Origin: Hyparrhenia diplandra
Taxonomy: Eukaryota > Streptophyta > Magnoliopsida > Poales > Poaceae
NCBI GenBank assembly: GCA_015847255.1
Contig: JADLZK010005566.1
Span: 1 to 64,000 of the forward strand
Direction of reading: 5' to 3'
Length of the DNA: 64,000 nt
Below the pieces are notes generated by a model. The model made no database searches, was not told the origin of the DNA, and saw only the letters and a program-made list of their open reading frames with translations. Of this stretch, positions 12,745-24,200 are shown piece by piece; the stretch's first letter is position 1; the number at the start of each line of letters is the position of its first letter. Both the position numbers and the translations under genes were made by a program.

Positions 12745-14110
12745 AAAAAGATAAATGCTAGAAATTCTCACGTTAATTAGAAAAATCTAGCCATCGAATC
12801 GAAGTCTACAACCATTTATGACCATTGGATCCATGTGTAATTATCTACAAAATTACCCACCTTTGCCATTATAAATTAAAAGATAATTTACTAAAAAGAA
12901 TTCAACGTCGTATTTGGGGGAGGAACAAAAAGTTGACCGCATATATATTAAATCCATCTAATTAATTGAGTTATAATCGATTGGTTCTTCTATCACAATA
13001 CGATGGACATGTCCACAGGTAGTTGGTGTATTAAAAAAATCTCATTAGAAGATATCAGGTGCGATACGTATTAATAAAGTCATTTATCCCATCTACTCAC
13101 CGATACATTTTTTTTTCCTATTTATCACGTAGCCGAAGGTGGGATCCGTTCACACAAATACGTGGCCAGCCCTAACAAATATAAGGTAAAATCGGTATTG
13201 AGAAAATCAATCAACTACCAAAACCAGGTAACAACCTTTCCATCCATTACGCGAGCATGAACATATAGAGGAAGCCGGCGTCGTCCGACCGTGCACCGAC
13301 TACATCATCCGGCCATGCGAAGACCACGGATGTGATCCAAACAAATCGAGGGAATGGGAGGACGGGTGTGTGCCCAACATCATGAGGGACGAAAGGATGA
13401 TCGAGTTGGTGTTCTTCAATGCCGCCACAATTACTTGATCATGAGGACGGAAGGATGATCGATCAGGTGTTCTTCAATGCGCCGCCAATTACTTGATCTA
13501 TGTTTGGAGATCGATGAAGAGATCACACCGAGCAAGGAAAGGATACGGGTGGTGACGGAATAAGTAGGTCACCGTGTCACAACGTCCACCATCACCGGCG
13601 TGGTAAGCATCTACATCAACATTGGCACTTGCCACACCTGTGTAGTAAAGGTATGACTATCTCGCTAGGTCGCATAATTAGAATTTAATTTGTCTCCTGC
13701 AACATACATGATATAATTCTTATTATTGACCATTAGATATAACTATCATTTAAATTTTAATGCGCTTAGATTGCCGGCTCAAATATAATGAACTTCAAAT
13801 CTGGATTGGTTATTATATTAGAATACGATGGACACGTCCATAGTAGTTAGTGTATTAAAAATTCTCATTAAAAGATATGGGGTGCGATATGTATAATATA
13901 ATAAAATATTAAAAATTCATTTATCCAATCTATTCACCCTTAGTCTTTTAATATTTCCAACAAGTCAATTGTGTGAGGCGGCTTTGATCCGTTGGAACCT
14001 CAAAGTTAATTCTCACCGGTCCCACTAGAAAAAAAAAAAAAAAAAAGATAATACTAGAAATTTCCAAGTTACTCAGAAATATCTAGCCTTCAAAACTATA
14101 AGCTTGAGCG
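12745..14110. repeat. Diverged repeat copies with an embedded gene-like fragment
   Basis: Two blocks are clearly related. About 12978-13110 and 13804-13945 both contain ATACGATGGACA, then a GTCCA/TAGTTG stretch, GTGTATTAAAA and GGTGCGATA. A second shared block (CTAGAAATT then ATCTAGCC) lies at about 12757-12795 and 14045-14090, so the two blocks occur in opposite order. Between the copies, 13381-13500 holds a 60-bp near-perfect tandem pair (GAAAGGATGATCGA...TTACTTGATC) in moderately GC-rich sequence that could be a gene fragment. No transposase is visible. Confidence 0.55.
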
Positions 14111-15484
14111 ATCCGTAACAACCAAGTTAATGTAGCAACATGACAAGAGATATTTCTAAGCATGTAGTTCAATGTTGCATAGTAATTTGTTAGACATACC
14201 TTGTATTGTCATCCTGCGGCCTTTTGCTCCAAACCGGAATGGTTAGTGACAAAAATACCCGAAGGAATATTTCCACAATTATATCTATGACAAGCAAAAG
14301 ATGCAAATTCATTTTATCAAGCAATCTCTAATTTCAACCAACTAGATAAGCAATGATAAACACATGTATCTACAACCATCCCTTCCAAAATTTTGGAAAC
14401 AACTAGCATGAGGAGGTTGAAGATGTCATAAATGGCAAGATTAGAGAGAGCAAAAGATGTAGGAGTTTGCTCAAATGAGCATGGGTTTGAAGAAGTGTTC
14501 ATGAAGTAGCTTCCCCGCCCATCGAGGTTCTCATCCATTGACATTGTTCTTCTTGGTCTTTCCTAGATCCTTTATGGTTTCTAGGATTGGTAGTTCTAGG
14601 ATCATTAGAGGACTCACGAAAGAGGTCATAAGAGGATTCATTTGGGGGTCAAGGATGGGATTAAGGATAGGTTATCTAATTTGAACCTAGAAGGAGAGAA
14701 GACAGGAATGGCTTCTCAGCTTTGTTCTCCTTCTATAGCATTAGACATGCCATGCTTGAGCTTCCTAAAGTCCTATATAAGGATACTTTCTAAGAGACTC
14801 TTTCTTAAGAAAATTTAGATTATAGATGCTCAGAGGTCTCTTATGAAACTGGAAGTTTTAAATACTTCCCAAAAAGCTATAAAAGTAGGAACTTAAGTGT
14901 AGATGATGCTTTTGGGATTGATAGCCAGGTCTTGGGATTGGAGTGATTCTAATTGGCTATCAAAAACTTCCTCTTTCCGTCTGGAGAATGATTCCTTTCC
15001 TTGGGTGGTCATAAAGAATGCTAATGTGAGGTCTTCACCCATTAATAAAGTCAAGGATAAACCTTGCTTTACTAAGAGAAAAGGAGAGAAAAGTTTCTCC
15101 ATAGACTGCATAAAATGTACAACCTTCCTAGGAAATGATTCACTACCCTCTTGCAAAGGATATGATCCAAAGATTCATTACCCTCTTGCAAAGGATATGA
15201 TCCGGTTACTAAGGTTAACTACAGCTTCCTAGAAGTGTTGATTAATAAGGATAATCAACCGTAGGCATAGGTCATGGCCTAATGCTAAGATGGGCTCTAA
15301 AGATTCTAATGGGCCAAAGCTAATGCTTAAGGGTGCAACACATAAAATAACAATCAAATTCAAGGCAAATAAAAAGGTAAAGGTAATAGAGACTAAAACT
15401 AAAAGATAAATAAAAGGTAAAAGGTAAAAGTATAATACAAGACTAAGTTAGACTCTTTCATTACTATCCAACAAAACTACCGTG
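14110..15484 (-). mobile_element. Internal region of a truncated LTR retroelement
   Basis: On the minus strand this segment directly follows the 5' LTR and primer binding site at 15485-16766, so it is untranslated leader and the start of the internal domain. No gag, protease, reverse transcriptase or integrase is recognisable. A 33-bp direct duplication (ACCCTCTTGCAAAGGATATG at about 15145 and 15178) lies within it. The left boundary is not defined by any terminal motif and is placed where similarity to the neighbouring repeat copies ends. Confidence 0.5.
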
Positions 15485-15501
15485 CCCCGACAACGGCGCC
15501 A
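15485..15501 (-). promoter_or_regulatory. Primer binding site for tRNA-Asp
   Basis: On the minus strand the sequence TGGCGCCGTTGTCGGGG lies eight bases beyond the LTR end. It is complementary to the 3' end of plant tRNA-Asp with one mismatch. Asp-tRNA primers are known from Ty3/gypsy elements of the Athila/Tat group, which supports that classification for the adjacent LTR. Confidence 0.8.
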
Positions 15502-15509
15502 GAAATGCT

Positions 15510-16766
15510 TGTTGGTATTAATTATATGCACACAATAAAGATAAAGATATCAAGCGCACGAGATAAAAATACGTTGTAGCACTTCACCAAAGATAAACTC
15601 CCCTGTTTTAATATCGAACCCAAAGGAACAGTAGGTGAATATAACTAAGATCTAACTTAACCCAAACTTCACAATCAAGGTACTTAAGAAACTAGCAGAT
15701 AAAGGAGATTCCTCAAGTGGATCTAATCCAAACACTCATAAGCGTTGTTTCATATTGTTCTATCTAGGACAATAATTCTTAATAGGGCAAGGCAAAATTA
15801 CTCTACTAAGAACAGACAAAGTCTAATGTTTCTTCTTGGTGGGAAGTGGGCTACAAAGGATTCAATAAAGCTATAAAGTCACCTTTATGATACTACCACT
15901 GATTCCCTACCAATCAAGTGTCATTCACAAATAACCCTAGTCTAAGCACCATTCTCACACTAGAAATTACTCCCTCAATCAAGAAATCACCAAGATTAAA
16001 GTACTCAAAAGAGAGTTGCAAACAAGGAGAACAATATAATCCAATGCTTACTTTAATAAGAAGTTGACTCACCGGAGAATCTCGGAGAGCAAGTTCCTCT
16101 CATGAAGAACTTGATCCCGTAGAATACACCGAGAGAAGATCCGACAGGCCGGAGCTACTCTAATCTACTCATTACTAGATCTAATATATTTCTAATCATA
16201 TCCTTGATAGTTAATCATATCCTTGATAGCTAATCATATCCTTGATAGCTAATTGGAATTGCTCGGTGGTGGTTCTGACATGAGGATAATGACATAGGGT
16301 TTTAGGGGGTAGCCCCGCCCGTTCTTTATAGCCCCATAGGATGAATCTTAGCCCTTGGATCAAACCGACTTCATTGGACGGACTAGATCAACTCCATAGG
16401 TTGGTTGTAGGAAGGTTGGAAGCAGGACACGTGGTTCCACCGGAGGGGGGGGTGCAAAGACGGCACCACCCCCGTGCCGCCCGCCCCACTTGGTGGAGTC
16501 CGGGTTCCGGCCTTGGTGAGGTGTCTTGTCTTCACATTTTGACCCCCGGAATTTATACCAATCGCCTTGATTTGGTCCTTTTCTTCGGTGTCTCTATTTT
16601 AGCTCTTTTTCGAGCTTTGTTTTTCGGCCGCTTTCGAGTTCTCCTACAAAGCGAGTGTGCACCAAAACTCGTGGAAATCATTAGTAATAATAATATTTTA
16701 GTAGCATTCATCACATGTTTGATAGCTTTCCATATATATAAAAGTGGTCAATAACTACCGTCAACA
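15510..16766 (-). mobile_element. 5' LTR of a Ty3/gypsy-type retroelement
   Basis: The plus strand runs from TGTTGGTATT at 15510 to CCGTCAACA at 16766, giving TG...CA ends and short TGTTG/CAACA inverted termini, 1257 bp in all. The primer site next to 15510 shows that this is the 5' LTR of a minus-strand element. A TATA-like box lies on the minus strand at about 16318-16328 (CTATAAAG). Three 19-bp tandem copies of TAATCATATCCTTGATAGC occupy about 16193-16249. The 3' LTR is not in the window, so the element is truncated. Confidence 0.75.
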
Positions 16767-18598
16767 GGCGTCGCGGATGGCCTGGTCGTCGAGGTGTGGA
16801 TGCCAATCACGCCGTCGGCGGCCAATTTGGTGTGGTTCGGCGATGCCATGAAGGGCGTGGTCGATTGTTGTAGCGAGTTGGGGTAGAACGAGAGCCTCTG
16901 GTGTAGCGACGAGGTTGACGAGGTCGGGAGTTGATGTGGTTGGCATGTACCTCTTGTCATTGTCGGTGAAGCTCATGAGTCTAAGCTTGCTGAAGACCTC
17001 AAGGGAGGCGGGGGCGTCGAACTTTGGGGCTAGGTGGATCGCCATGCTCCCTGTGTAGGGCGCCTCCTGGTGCACCCTAGCATAAGGCCTGTTGCATAGC
17101 TCGTTGGTGTAGTCGTACCAGCCGTTGATGTCGTTGAGGGCGTAGATGTAGTCGGTCATGTCGTCACCCTGTCGAGGTTGCCTGCGGTTGCTGGTAGTGT
17201 CGACGTAGCTTGGCAACTTGAAGTGGTGAGGAAGACATCACGTGTCGGTGTTCCCGTCCTCAAGTGGCACATTGCTTGGCATGCAGATGAACCAGAGAAG
17301 TACGGCTATTATCAGGTGGATAGCGGCATACCTCGTGTCTCTGGTGGGGCAGATGTTCCGTTGCTGTGGTGCTGATGGGGGCGCCTTCTGCGCCGGGGCT
17401 GGCACTGGTTGCATCAGGAGTCTGATTGCTGGGAGTGAGGGTGCCCACAATGCACTTGCAAGTGTTGAAGCAGGGAACAGATACGTAGCTTGCCTGATTG
17501 TGTTCTCTGCCATTGTGGATCTTGGCATGTCCAGTAGGTTTGGCGGATTAATCTTGTCGTCGAAGTTCGGCGAGTGAACGACCGTCTCGTTGTTGGCACC
17601 TGGAGCGTCGGTGTTCTCATCTGTAGTGGCACCCATGGGGGGAACATCGTGGTTGTCGACGTTGATGGTGACGTCGAGGATATCGAGTTGATGTCGTCGT
17701 TGCCGGTGTTCCTCTTGGCAGAATCATTGGTGATGGTGATGTAGGCCCGGGAGCAACGTTGTTGCTGTCCATGGTGTGCATGGCGTTGGCGATGTCCAGT
17801 GCGTCGAGGCTGAGGTCGGCGATGTCGGGGGGAACATCGGGCGACGTCGTTGTGTTGCCCATGTTGATGAAGACATTGCCGATGTCGTTGAAGCTAGGGA
17901 CATTATGGTTGGTGACGTCGTGGTCGTTGTTGATGTTGTTGGGGGCGCCCTTGTAGGCGTTGTCGATGTCGAGGACGTCAGGGTTGGAGTTGGTGACGTC
18001 GGCTTTCGACGTCGAGCGACGTCATTGAGTTCTTCTTGATGGTAGCCGTATGGATGCTCTGGCTTTCCCGTGTCAAAGAAGACGATACGGCAATGGAGTA
18101 ACTTATTGGTGCCATTGTTGGGGCCTCGTGACGTTGGCCTAGTTGGGTAGGCTTTTCGTCGAGCAGCTGGTGGACGTCAGTGGTAGCCTCCTGATCTGAT
18201 CTGATCTGATCTAGGCCGCCGTAGCTGTGGCATCCTCGGGGTAGGCGTGTCCGTTGCTTGCAGCTTCGATGATCGTGTAGGGTGTCCTCGTAGACGGCGC
18301 TGGCCGCGTGTTGGTTGAGATGACGTCGGGGCGCGTACGTCGGATAGCATGGCCGCATGCTGCGGTGTTCTTCGCTGGCGTGGCCACCATTTCGTTGTGG
18401 ATGTGGAGGTTGGCGTTGTCGTTGCCCGCGGTAGCTTCTTTACGGCTTTCTTTGTTTCTCCCAGCGTGTTGTCACAGCCTGCTCGTAGTCGTCGAAGATT
18501 CTGCAGAGCTCCTCCATGAACGCGATTGTCCATGCGCTGGGGTGGTGGTCGTCGGAAGCCATCGGTGGTGGGAATCGTCCTGGTCTCTGGATACCATC
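16767..18598 (-). mobile_element. Internal region of truncated non-autonomous LTR element A
   Basis: Minus-strand reading after LTR-A gives a short conserved peptide near 18560-18450 that includes AWTIAFMEEL and TTRWEKQ. The complete element at 40653-43873 encodes AWTIAFMAEL and TTRWEKQ in the same place. A second shared region (EAPYTGSM here, ETPYTQGM there) lies near 17060, and both elements carry a short GATCT/GATCTGATCT run (18190-18212 here). No polymerase domains are present. The element stops abruptly at the gypsy LTR at 16766, and its 3' LTR is missing. Confidence 0.65.
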
Positions 18599-19261
18599 TG
18601 TCACAAACCGGTTAGATTGGGCCGGCTGTGACACGTCGATGACGGGCTTGACGGGCGGCGACGACGGCGGTGGTAGGGGCGGCGGTGGCGCTGCAGCCCT
18701 AGGGAAGCGCGCGTCGCGAGGGAGAGGGCGGCGTGTGCGGGGTCGGGGTAGGAGGCGGTGGCGGCGTTGGAGGCGGTGGAGACGGTGACCGGCGGCGTGA
18801 TGGCGCAGATGGCGTGGGGCGACAATGAGCGGCGGGTAGGAGGCGATGATAATGACGTACAACAGCTTCCGGGCGGCGACGAGGGAGCGGCGGCGCCTGC
18901 CTTGGGCGGCGCGGCGGTGGGCTGCTAGCAGCGGCGGTGGGGCGGCGGCGCACGCGTCTTGCGAGGAGAGAGGAGCTTAGGGTTGAGAGGCTGAAGCTGT
19001 TGGGTGTTACCCCTTTATTTTTTTTCTTGATCCAACCGATTACATCTCCCTTGTATTTATAGTCTTTGGGAAGACTTGCATGAGAAGTAGATCTCTCTTC
19101 ATTTCCTAATATAATTCTATCTTATCCCTAAATAATATTACTTAACGAGGAAGCAAACGGCGTGATGATGTGGTAGTAGCGGCGGGCGGCGGTGGCGGGG
19201 GCGCGCATGCGGCCCCCCCCTCCTAAATTTCTGGCTGGGCCGGCCTTTTAGGGTTGTGACA
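18599..19261 (-). mobile_element. LTR-A, 5' LTR of truncated non-autonomous element
   Basis: The LTR runs from TGTCACAAACC (18599) to GGGTTGTGACA (19261) on the plus strand, 663 bp, with TG...CA ends and inverted TGTCAC termini. Two bases beyond it on the minus strand is the primer-site-like TGGTATCCAGAGACCA (18596-18581), close to the initiator Met-tRNA type. A minus-strand TATA box (CTATAAATACAAGG) lies at about 19050-19063. The same box and flanking sequence recur in three other LTRs at 39893-40634, 40653-41071 and 43463-43873. Confidence 0.75.
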
Positions 19262-19502
19262 ACCCCTTTGGCCCCCTCTTTTTGGCACATGATATAGCGG
19301 CGGGGGGGTGTGGTGGGGGGTGCGGGGCTCTAGCCCCCTACTGCTCCAAACTACAGGGAGCCCCCTAAGCCCCTTTTTTTTTTTTGTATAATTACATATA
19401 TTAGGAAAGCTTGATTAGATAGTGTTCAGCCCACCCTAAAAGTATTTCTGGCTTCATCACTGGACGGACATGTTCACACTGAATAAAAGATATTGTGTGC
19501 AA

Positions 19503-20881
19503 TCTACTACACCTATATAGCAAAGACCCACTAGGGAGTTCTTTGAAATCTGGTGAAGCCATGTCACCAGCTACACCTATATAGCAAAGACCCACTAGGT
19601 AGTTCTTTGAAATCTGGTGAAGCCACGTCACCAGTAACTCCTCTCCCCCACCGCGGCCTCTTCCCCTGCCTAGATCCCGTCCCCCATCGCGCCTTCAAGT
19701 CGGTTGCCACCCCTCACCTTCCCATTGCGCCTTCGAGTCCGTCACCACCTCCCCCTCACCTCCCCACCACATCCATAAAACATCCCACGATATGTAGAGG
19801 GGTTGAGAGAGCGACCCGCGACCAGCTGAAGGTGAGGATGGCGCACCTGGTGGAGGAGGCCGCACGCCAGTCCGCGAGGAGAGGATGCGTGGCCCGTGTC
19901 GGTGGTGGAGGAGGAGGTCGCACATCGCGGAGGCCGGACCACGACGCAAGCGTCCTCGGCGGCGCTTCGCGTCGAACTTTCGCAAAGCCTCACCTTCGGC
20001 TCACGACCGTGCGTTGCTTCAGTCGGGCACCACCGGCCGCAGCGCGCTCACATGCCTCGCGTGCTACCTTGCCGGTCTGCCTCGACGACGCGTAGGGGCG
20101 CCCCCGCCGCTGCGCCCCCGCGGGCCGCCGTGCTAAACCCACGACGGCCTGCTCCGACGGGCGCGGAGGAGGATGGACTGCAGCGCCGCGACGCCCCTGA
20201 CTGGACGGCCCGCCGTTCGCATGTCGCCGCTCGGGTGCCCCCGCTGGCTGCCGCTTCGCCCGTCGCGCGGACACCCCCGCCCGGCCGCCACGCTCGACTC
20301 TCTGTCTCGCAAACTTCAATGTTGTGGAGTACGGTGGCGACGGGAACCATCGAGAGAGAGGGAGCGGATAACGCTGAGCGTTTCTTTTTTTTTTTTTTTA
20401 ATCTCATTCGTTTCCTGTTTGTAGGACGAGATTGTAGGAGGAGAAAAGAGTGGCCAGGAATCACCGGAACGATCTATCTACTTCACGAGTGTGTGCGGCA
20501 TCATGGAGATATTGTGCTAGCACCACTCTGGTTTGTGCGCAAACGATCAACAGAGAGAGAGAGAGGATATAGGGAGAACAATTGGTCAGTTTTTTTACCT
20601 GAACGCTAGAAGAAAATATTCAAGATTGATTTCTTGGTTGGTTTTTTTAATTCAATTTGCCAATCGCATGTATGCAGTCCATCAACTGTTTCTTTTTTTT
20701 TTTATCCAATTGGAGGCCATCTTCTAGCGATTAGTAGCCCAAACCGCACCCCCTTCAATCTCTAGGTTAGCGTGTGAGTGATGGCTGATGATAAATTGGG
20801 TTAGGATGTATAGTAATGCTACATCTATAATAGATTTAATTTTGAGAAAATCCCGCAGCAACGCGTAGGGTATTCTACTAG
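19503..20881 (+). mobile_element. Non-autonomous Helitron just upstream of SCPL-1
   Basis: The element begins TCTACTACACC after A (19502) and ends CTAG before T (20882). Just before the end is CCCGCAGCAACGCGTAGGG, a weak hairpin of the rice Helitron 3' type. The first 70 bp are partly duplicated in tandem: CTATATAGCAAAGACCCACT occurs at 19512 and again at about 19575. The middle (19640-20340) is very GC-rich and may be captured coding sequence, although no product is recognisable. No helicase is encoded. The 3' end lies 326 bp before the SCPL-1 start codon, so the element borders that gene's promoter. Confidence 0.75.
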
Positions 20882-21207
20882 TATATTATATAATATAAAA
20901 CAAAATAGATACACGTGTGCTGGTTTGTCATCCACGTACTAACAGAAAGTCATTGCCGATCTATTGACCATTCGTCTGTTCCTCTTTTCAGCAACTAAAT
21001 ATCAGTTGTGATGCGGCTTTGATCCCACTACAAGATCTAACCATTAGATTTATTTTATTTTCAAGGAAATTATCCACCCATACCACTATTAAAGATAGAT
21101 TTAAAAATCCGTTATTTATCACCGTCATATACAATATATCTGAGAGATACCCATGTTCCTTCGTGTTTCCACGCATGCGCCGCCGCCGAGTTCCGAATTG
21201 CAGGACG

Positions 21208-24200
21208 ATGGCAGGGTCAGGATGCAGATCCACATCTTCCACCTCAATAGCTTGTTCGCTTCGATATACGCTCCTCCTGGCAATAGCCGTCGCCGGTCTC
21301 CTGGCACGAGGATCCTCATATGACGACGACCGTATTCTGGGCCTGCCAGGGCAGCCTACCGACGTGGCGTTCGACATGTACGGTGGCTACGTCACCGTCG
21401 ACGAGCAAGCCGGCCGTGCGCTCTTCTACTGGTTCCAAGAGGCTGATCAGGCGGCGGTCGACGATCCGGACGCCGCGCCGCTCGTCCTCTGGCTCAATGG
21501 CGGCCCTGGGTGCTCCTCCATCGGCGGCGGCACGCTCGACGAGCTCGGCGCCTTCCGTGTCCACAAGGACGGCGAGAGGCTGCTGCTCAACGAGTACGCG
21601 TGGAACAAAGGTATGGATTCTGGGTCACACATTCAAAGGCCAATCGGGATTTGTGCAGTGAAGCTAAGGTCACAAGTTTCGTGTAGCGGCGAACATACTG
21701 TTCTTGGAGTCGCCGGCTGGCGTGGGGTTCTCTTACAGTAATACTAGCTCCGACCTAATCATCGGCGACAACAGAACGGGTTGGTCATCAATGAAGAACA
21801 TACATATGATAAGTATATTTCACCGTTCTTCAGTCTTGTACTTGATTTAGGAATCTTTGTTATTTGCAGCTCATGATGGGTACACTTTCCTGGTGAAATG
21901 GTTTGAGAGGTTCCCCAAGTACCAGTACCGTGATTTCTACATTGCCGGCGAGAGCTATGGAGGTCGATCACAGTGCGTAGTGCCGTAGTATTTTTTTGTT
22001 GCTTACCGTGGGATATTTGTTGTGAATTCATTTGTGAAGTGTTTTGATGTGCAGGTCACTATGTTCCACAGCTCTCCCAGCTTGTGTACATGAGAAACAT
22101 CGGCGTCGACAAGCCTATCATTAACTTCAAAGGTTTCATGGTATAGACCGACACGTGGCGTATGATCGAAAAACTGAATTCACACAATTTATGACACAAA
22201 TAAAGGATTCCATTTCATAAGAAGTTGATGAGCCGAGTGAATCAGTGAATGGATAAACAAACACAAGTACAACATGTAGAACTACAATTTTTTTAAAAAA
22301 GAATTCACATCTCATTAATTTGGTTCAATTCATCTCCAATTCCAGGTCGGAAACAGCCTGACCGACGACCGCACCGACATGATCGGCATGTTCGAGTATT
22401 GGTGGCACCACGGCATCATCTCCAACGAGACCCTGGCAAGCGGGCTCAAAAGGTGTGCCCGGGGACCTCCCTGATCCACCCCTCGCCGGAGTGCAAGAAG
22501 GTCTTGGATGTGGCCACCAAGGAGCAAGGCAACATGGACGGCTTCAGCATCTACACGCCGCCGTGCGAGAAGGGGAACCCCTTTGCCCGCATATTCGAGA
22601 GGAGCCGCCGCGTAAGTTGCTGTTCGATCCATCGTCTTCCTCATCTCCGGCCATTATCTGTTCTAGAGCTACCATGCTGTATGTCTCACCATGTATATGA
22701 TTTTGGAACACGTACGTTCAGCCATTGACCAAGCTGCCGTCATACGATCCGTGCACAACATTCTACTCGACCAGCTACTTGAACCTCCCCGACGTGCAGA
22801 AGGCTATGCATGCCAACACCAGTGGCTTCATAGACTACCCATGGCAATTATGCAGGTATGTATTTTGTACTATTGTTCCACACTTTTGATTTCTAGCAAA
22901 GGTTTTATATAGCGGCCGGCTATATATAGAACGGCGATTTGAAACCTCGATTTTGAAATGAGATTAATATTCCTAGGGCCGTTACCCCTACCCGAAGCGG
23001 GCGGCTCCGTGGCGACCGCGCCCCTGGCCGGCGGCCGCCACGGCCACCGCCCGCTGCAGCCTCTCCGCCCGGCCCGCGCCCGGTCCGGCCCCGGCGTCTT
23101 CCCTCAAGCGCGGTCACCTTGCCCGGCCAGCTCCTCCCATCTGCTCTCCTAGACTCGCAATTTCACATTTGGGGCTGAACCTAGCCCCCTCTCGGCGCCC
23201 TTCCCTCCACCGCCGCCCGGTTGCCGGCCAAGCACCCGGCGCCCGCCCTCCCCTCCTAGATCCACCCCCCAACCCTAGCTCCTCGTTTCTCCCCCCTCCC
23301 CGGACACGGTCCCCCGAGCGGGACGGGGGTGGGCCGCCGCCCGGACGTGATGGCCGTCGCCGACGCCCGCCGCCCTTGGCGACATGGTCTCTCTCCACCC
23401 ACCTCCCCTCCCCCCGCGGCCTCTGGATGTCTTTGCCAGGCGGCCTTGGGTGCCTCCATGCCTGGCTCGCCTGGTGCGCGGGCTGGTGCGGCTTGGTCGG
23501 TGGGAGGGGTCACCACTCCGTCGCGCACCCGACCGGCGTGGGTGGGTGGGTGGGTGGGGGGGCGACGGCCCCTATGGAGCTCGCGGTCGCGACAGAGCCG
23601 AGTTCTGGGGGGGGGACCTCTTGCCACCGTCCTTGACACTCCGCGCCGTCGTCGCGCGACGAGGACGCGGCCGGAGCTGCCCTAGGCGCCGTTCTGCCCC
23701 CGATTCCACCAGTTGCCTGTGCGGCGACGCCTCCCTACGCCGGTCCTGTAGCACCCGTCGGGATCTCGCCTCCCCGACCTCGTCCGGCTTGTCGGGTTGG
23801 CTCGAGCCCGATGTCGCTGTCGTGCACCGTTTCGCTCCGAGCTCGTCACCGTATCCCTCCCTCCACCGCAGCCCCCGTGCAGGCCCTACGACGACGGCGG
23901 ATGTCGACTTCGGGCTGCTTTGTGGCCGCAACCTCTTCTCTGATGCTGACCCTTTTGTGCCCCTCTGGCCGGTAGGTCCAGGCGGAGCGCTGGGGAGGTG
24001 CTCGTCGAGGTGGACTAGGAGCCCATCCCGTGCTACCTTAGGGCTGTGCGTTGCACCTTCTCACCATCGGCGGTCACAAGCGGCGCCGCTGAACACATGG
24101 CAGGCCTCAGTGCGGCCCTTGACGTCACCCTTGCCGCTGCGGCATGACTGGTTGAGCCCCCTTGCTGCGGGGTGCTGCTCCCGACCATGACGGGACTGAT

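Noticed and set aside
15485..15501. tRNA gene fragment
   Set aside because: Only the 3'-terminal tRNA-Asp complement is present, at the position expected of a retroelement primer site, with no cloverleaf.
22440..22460. Programmed ribosomal frameshifting in the carboxypeptidases
   Set aside because: The two genes would need different shifts (+1 in one, -1 or +2 in the other), and no slippery heptamer is conserved.
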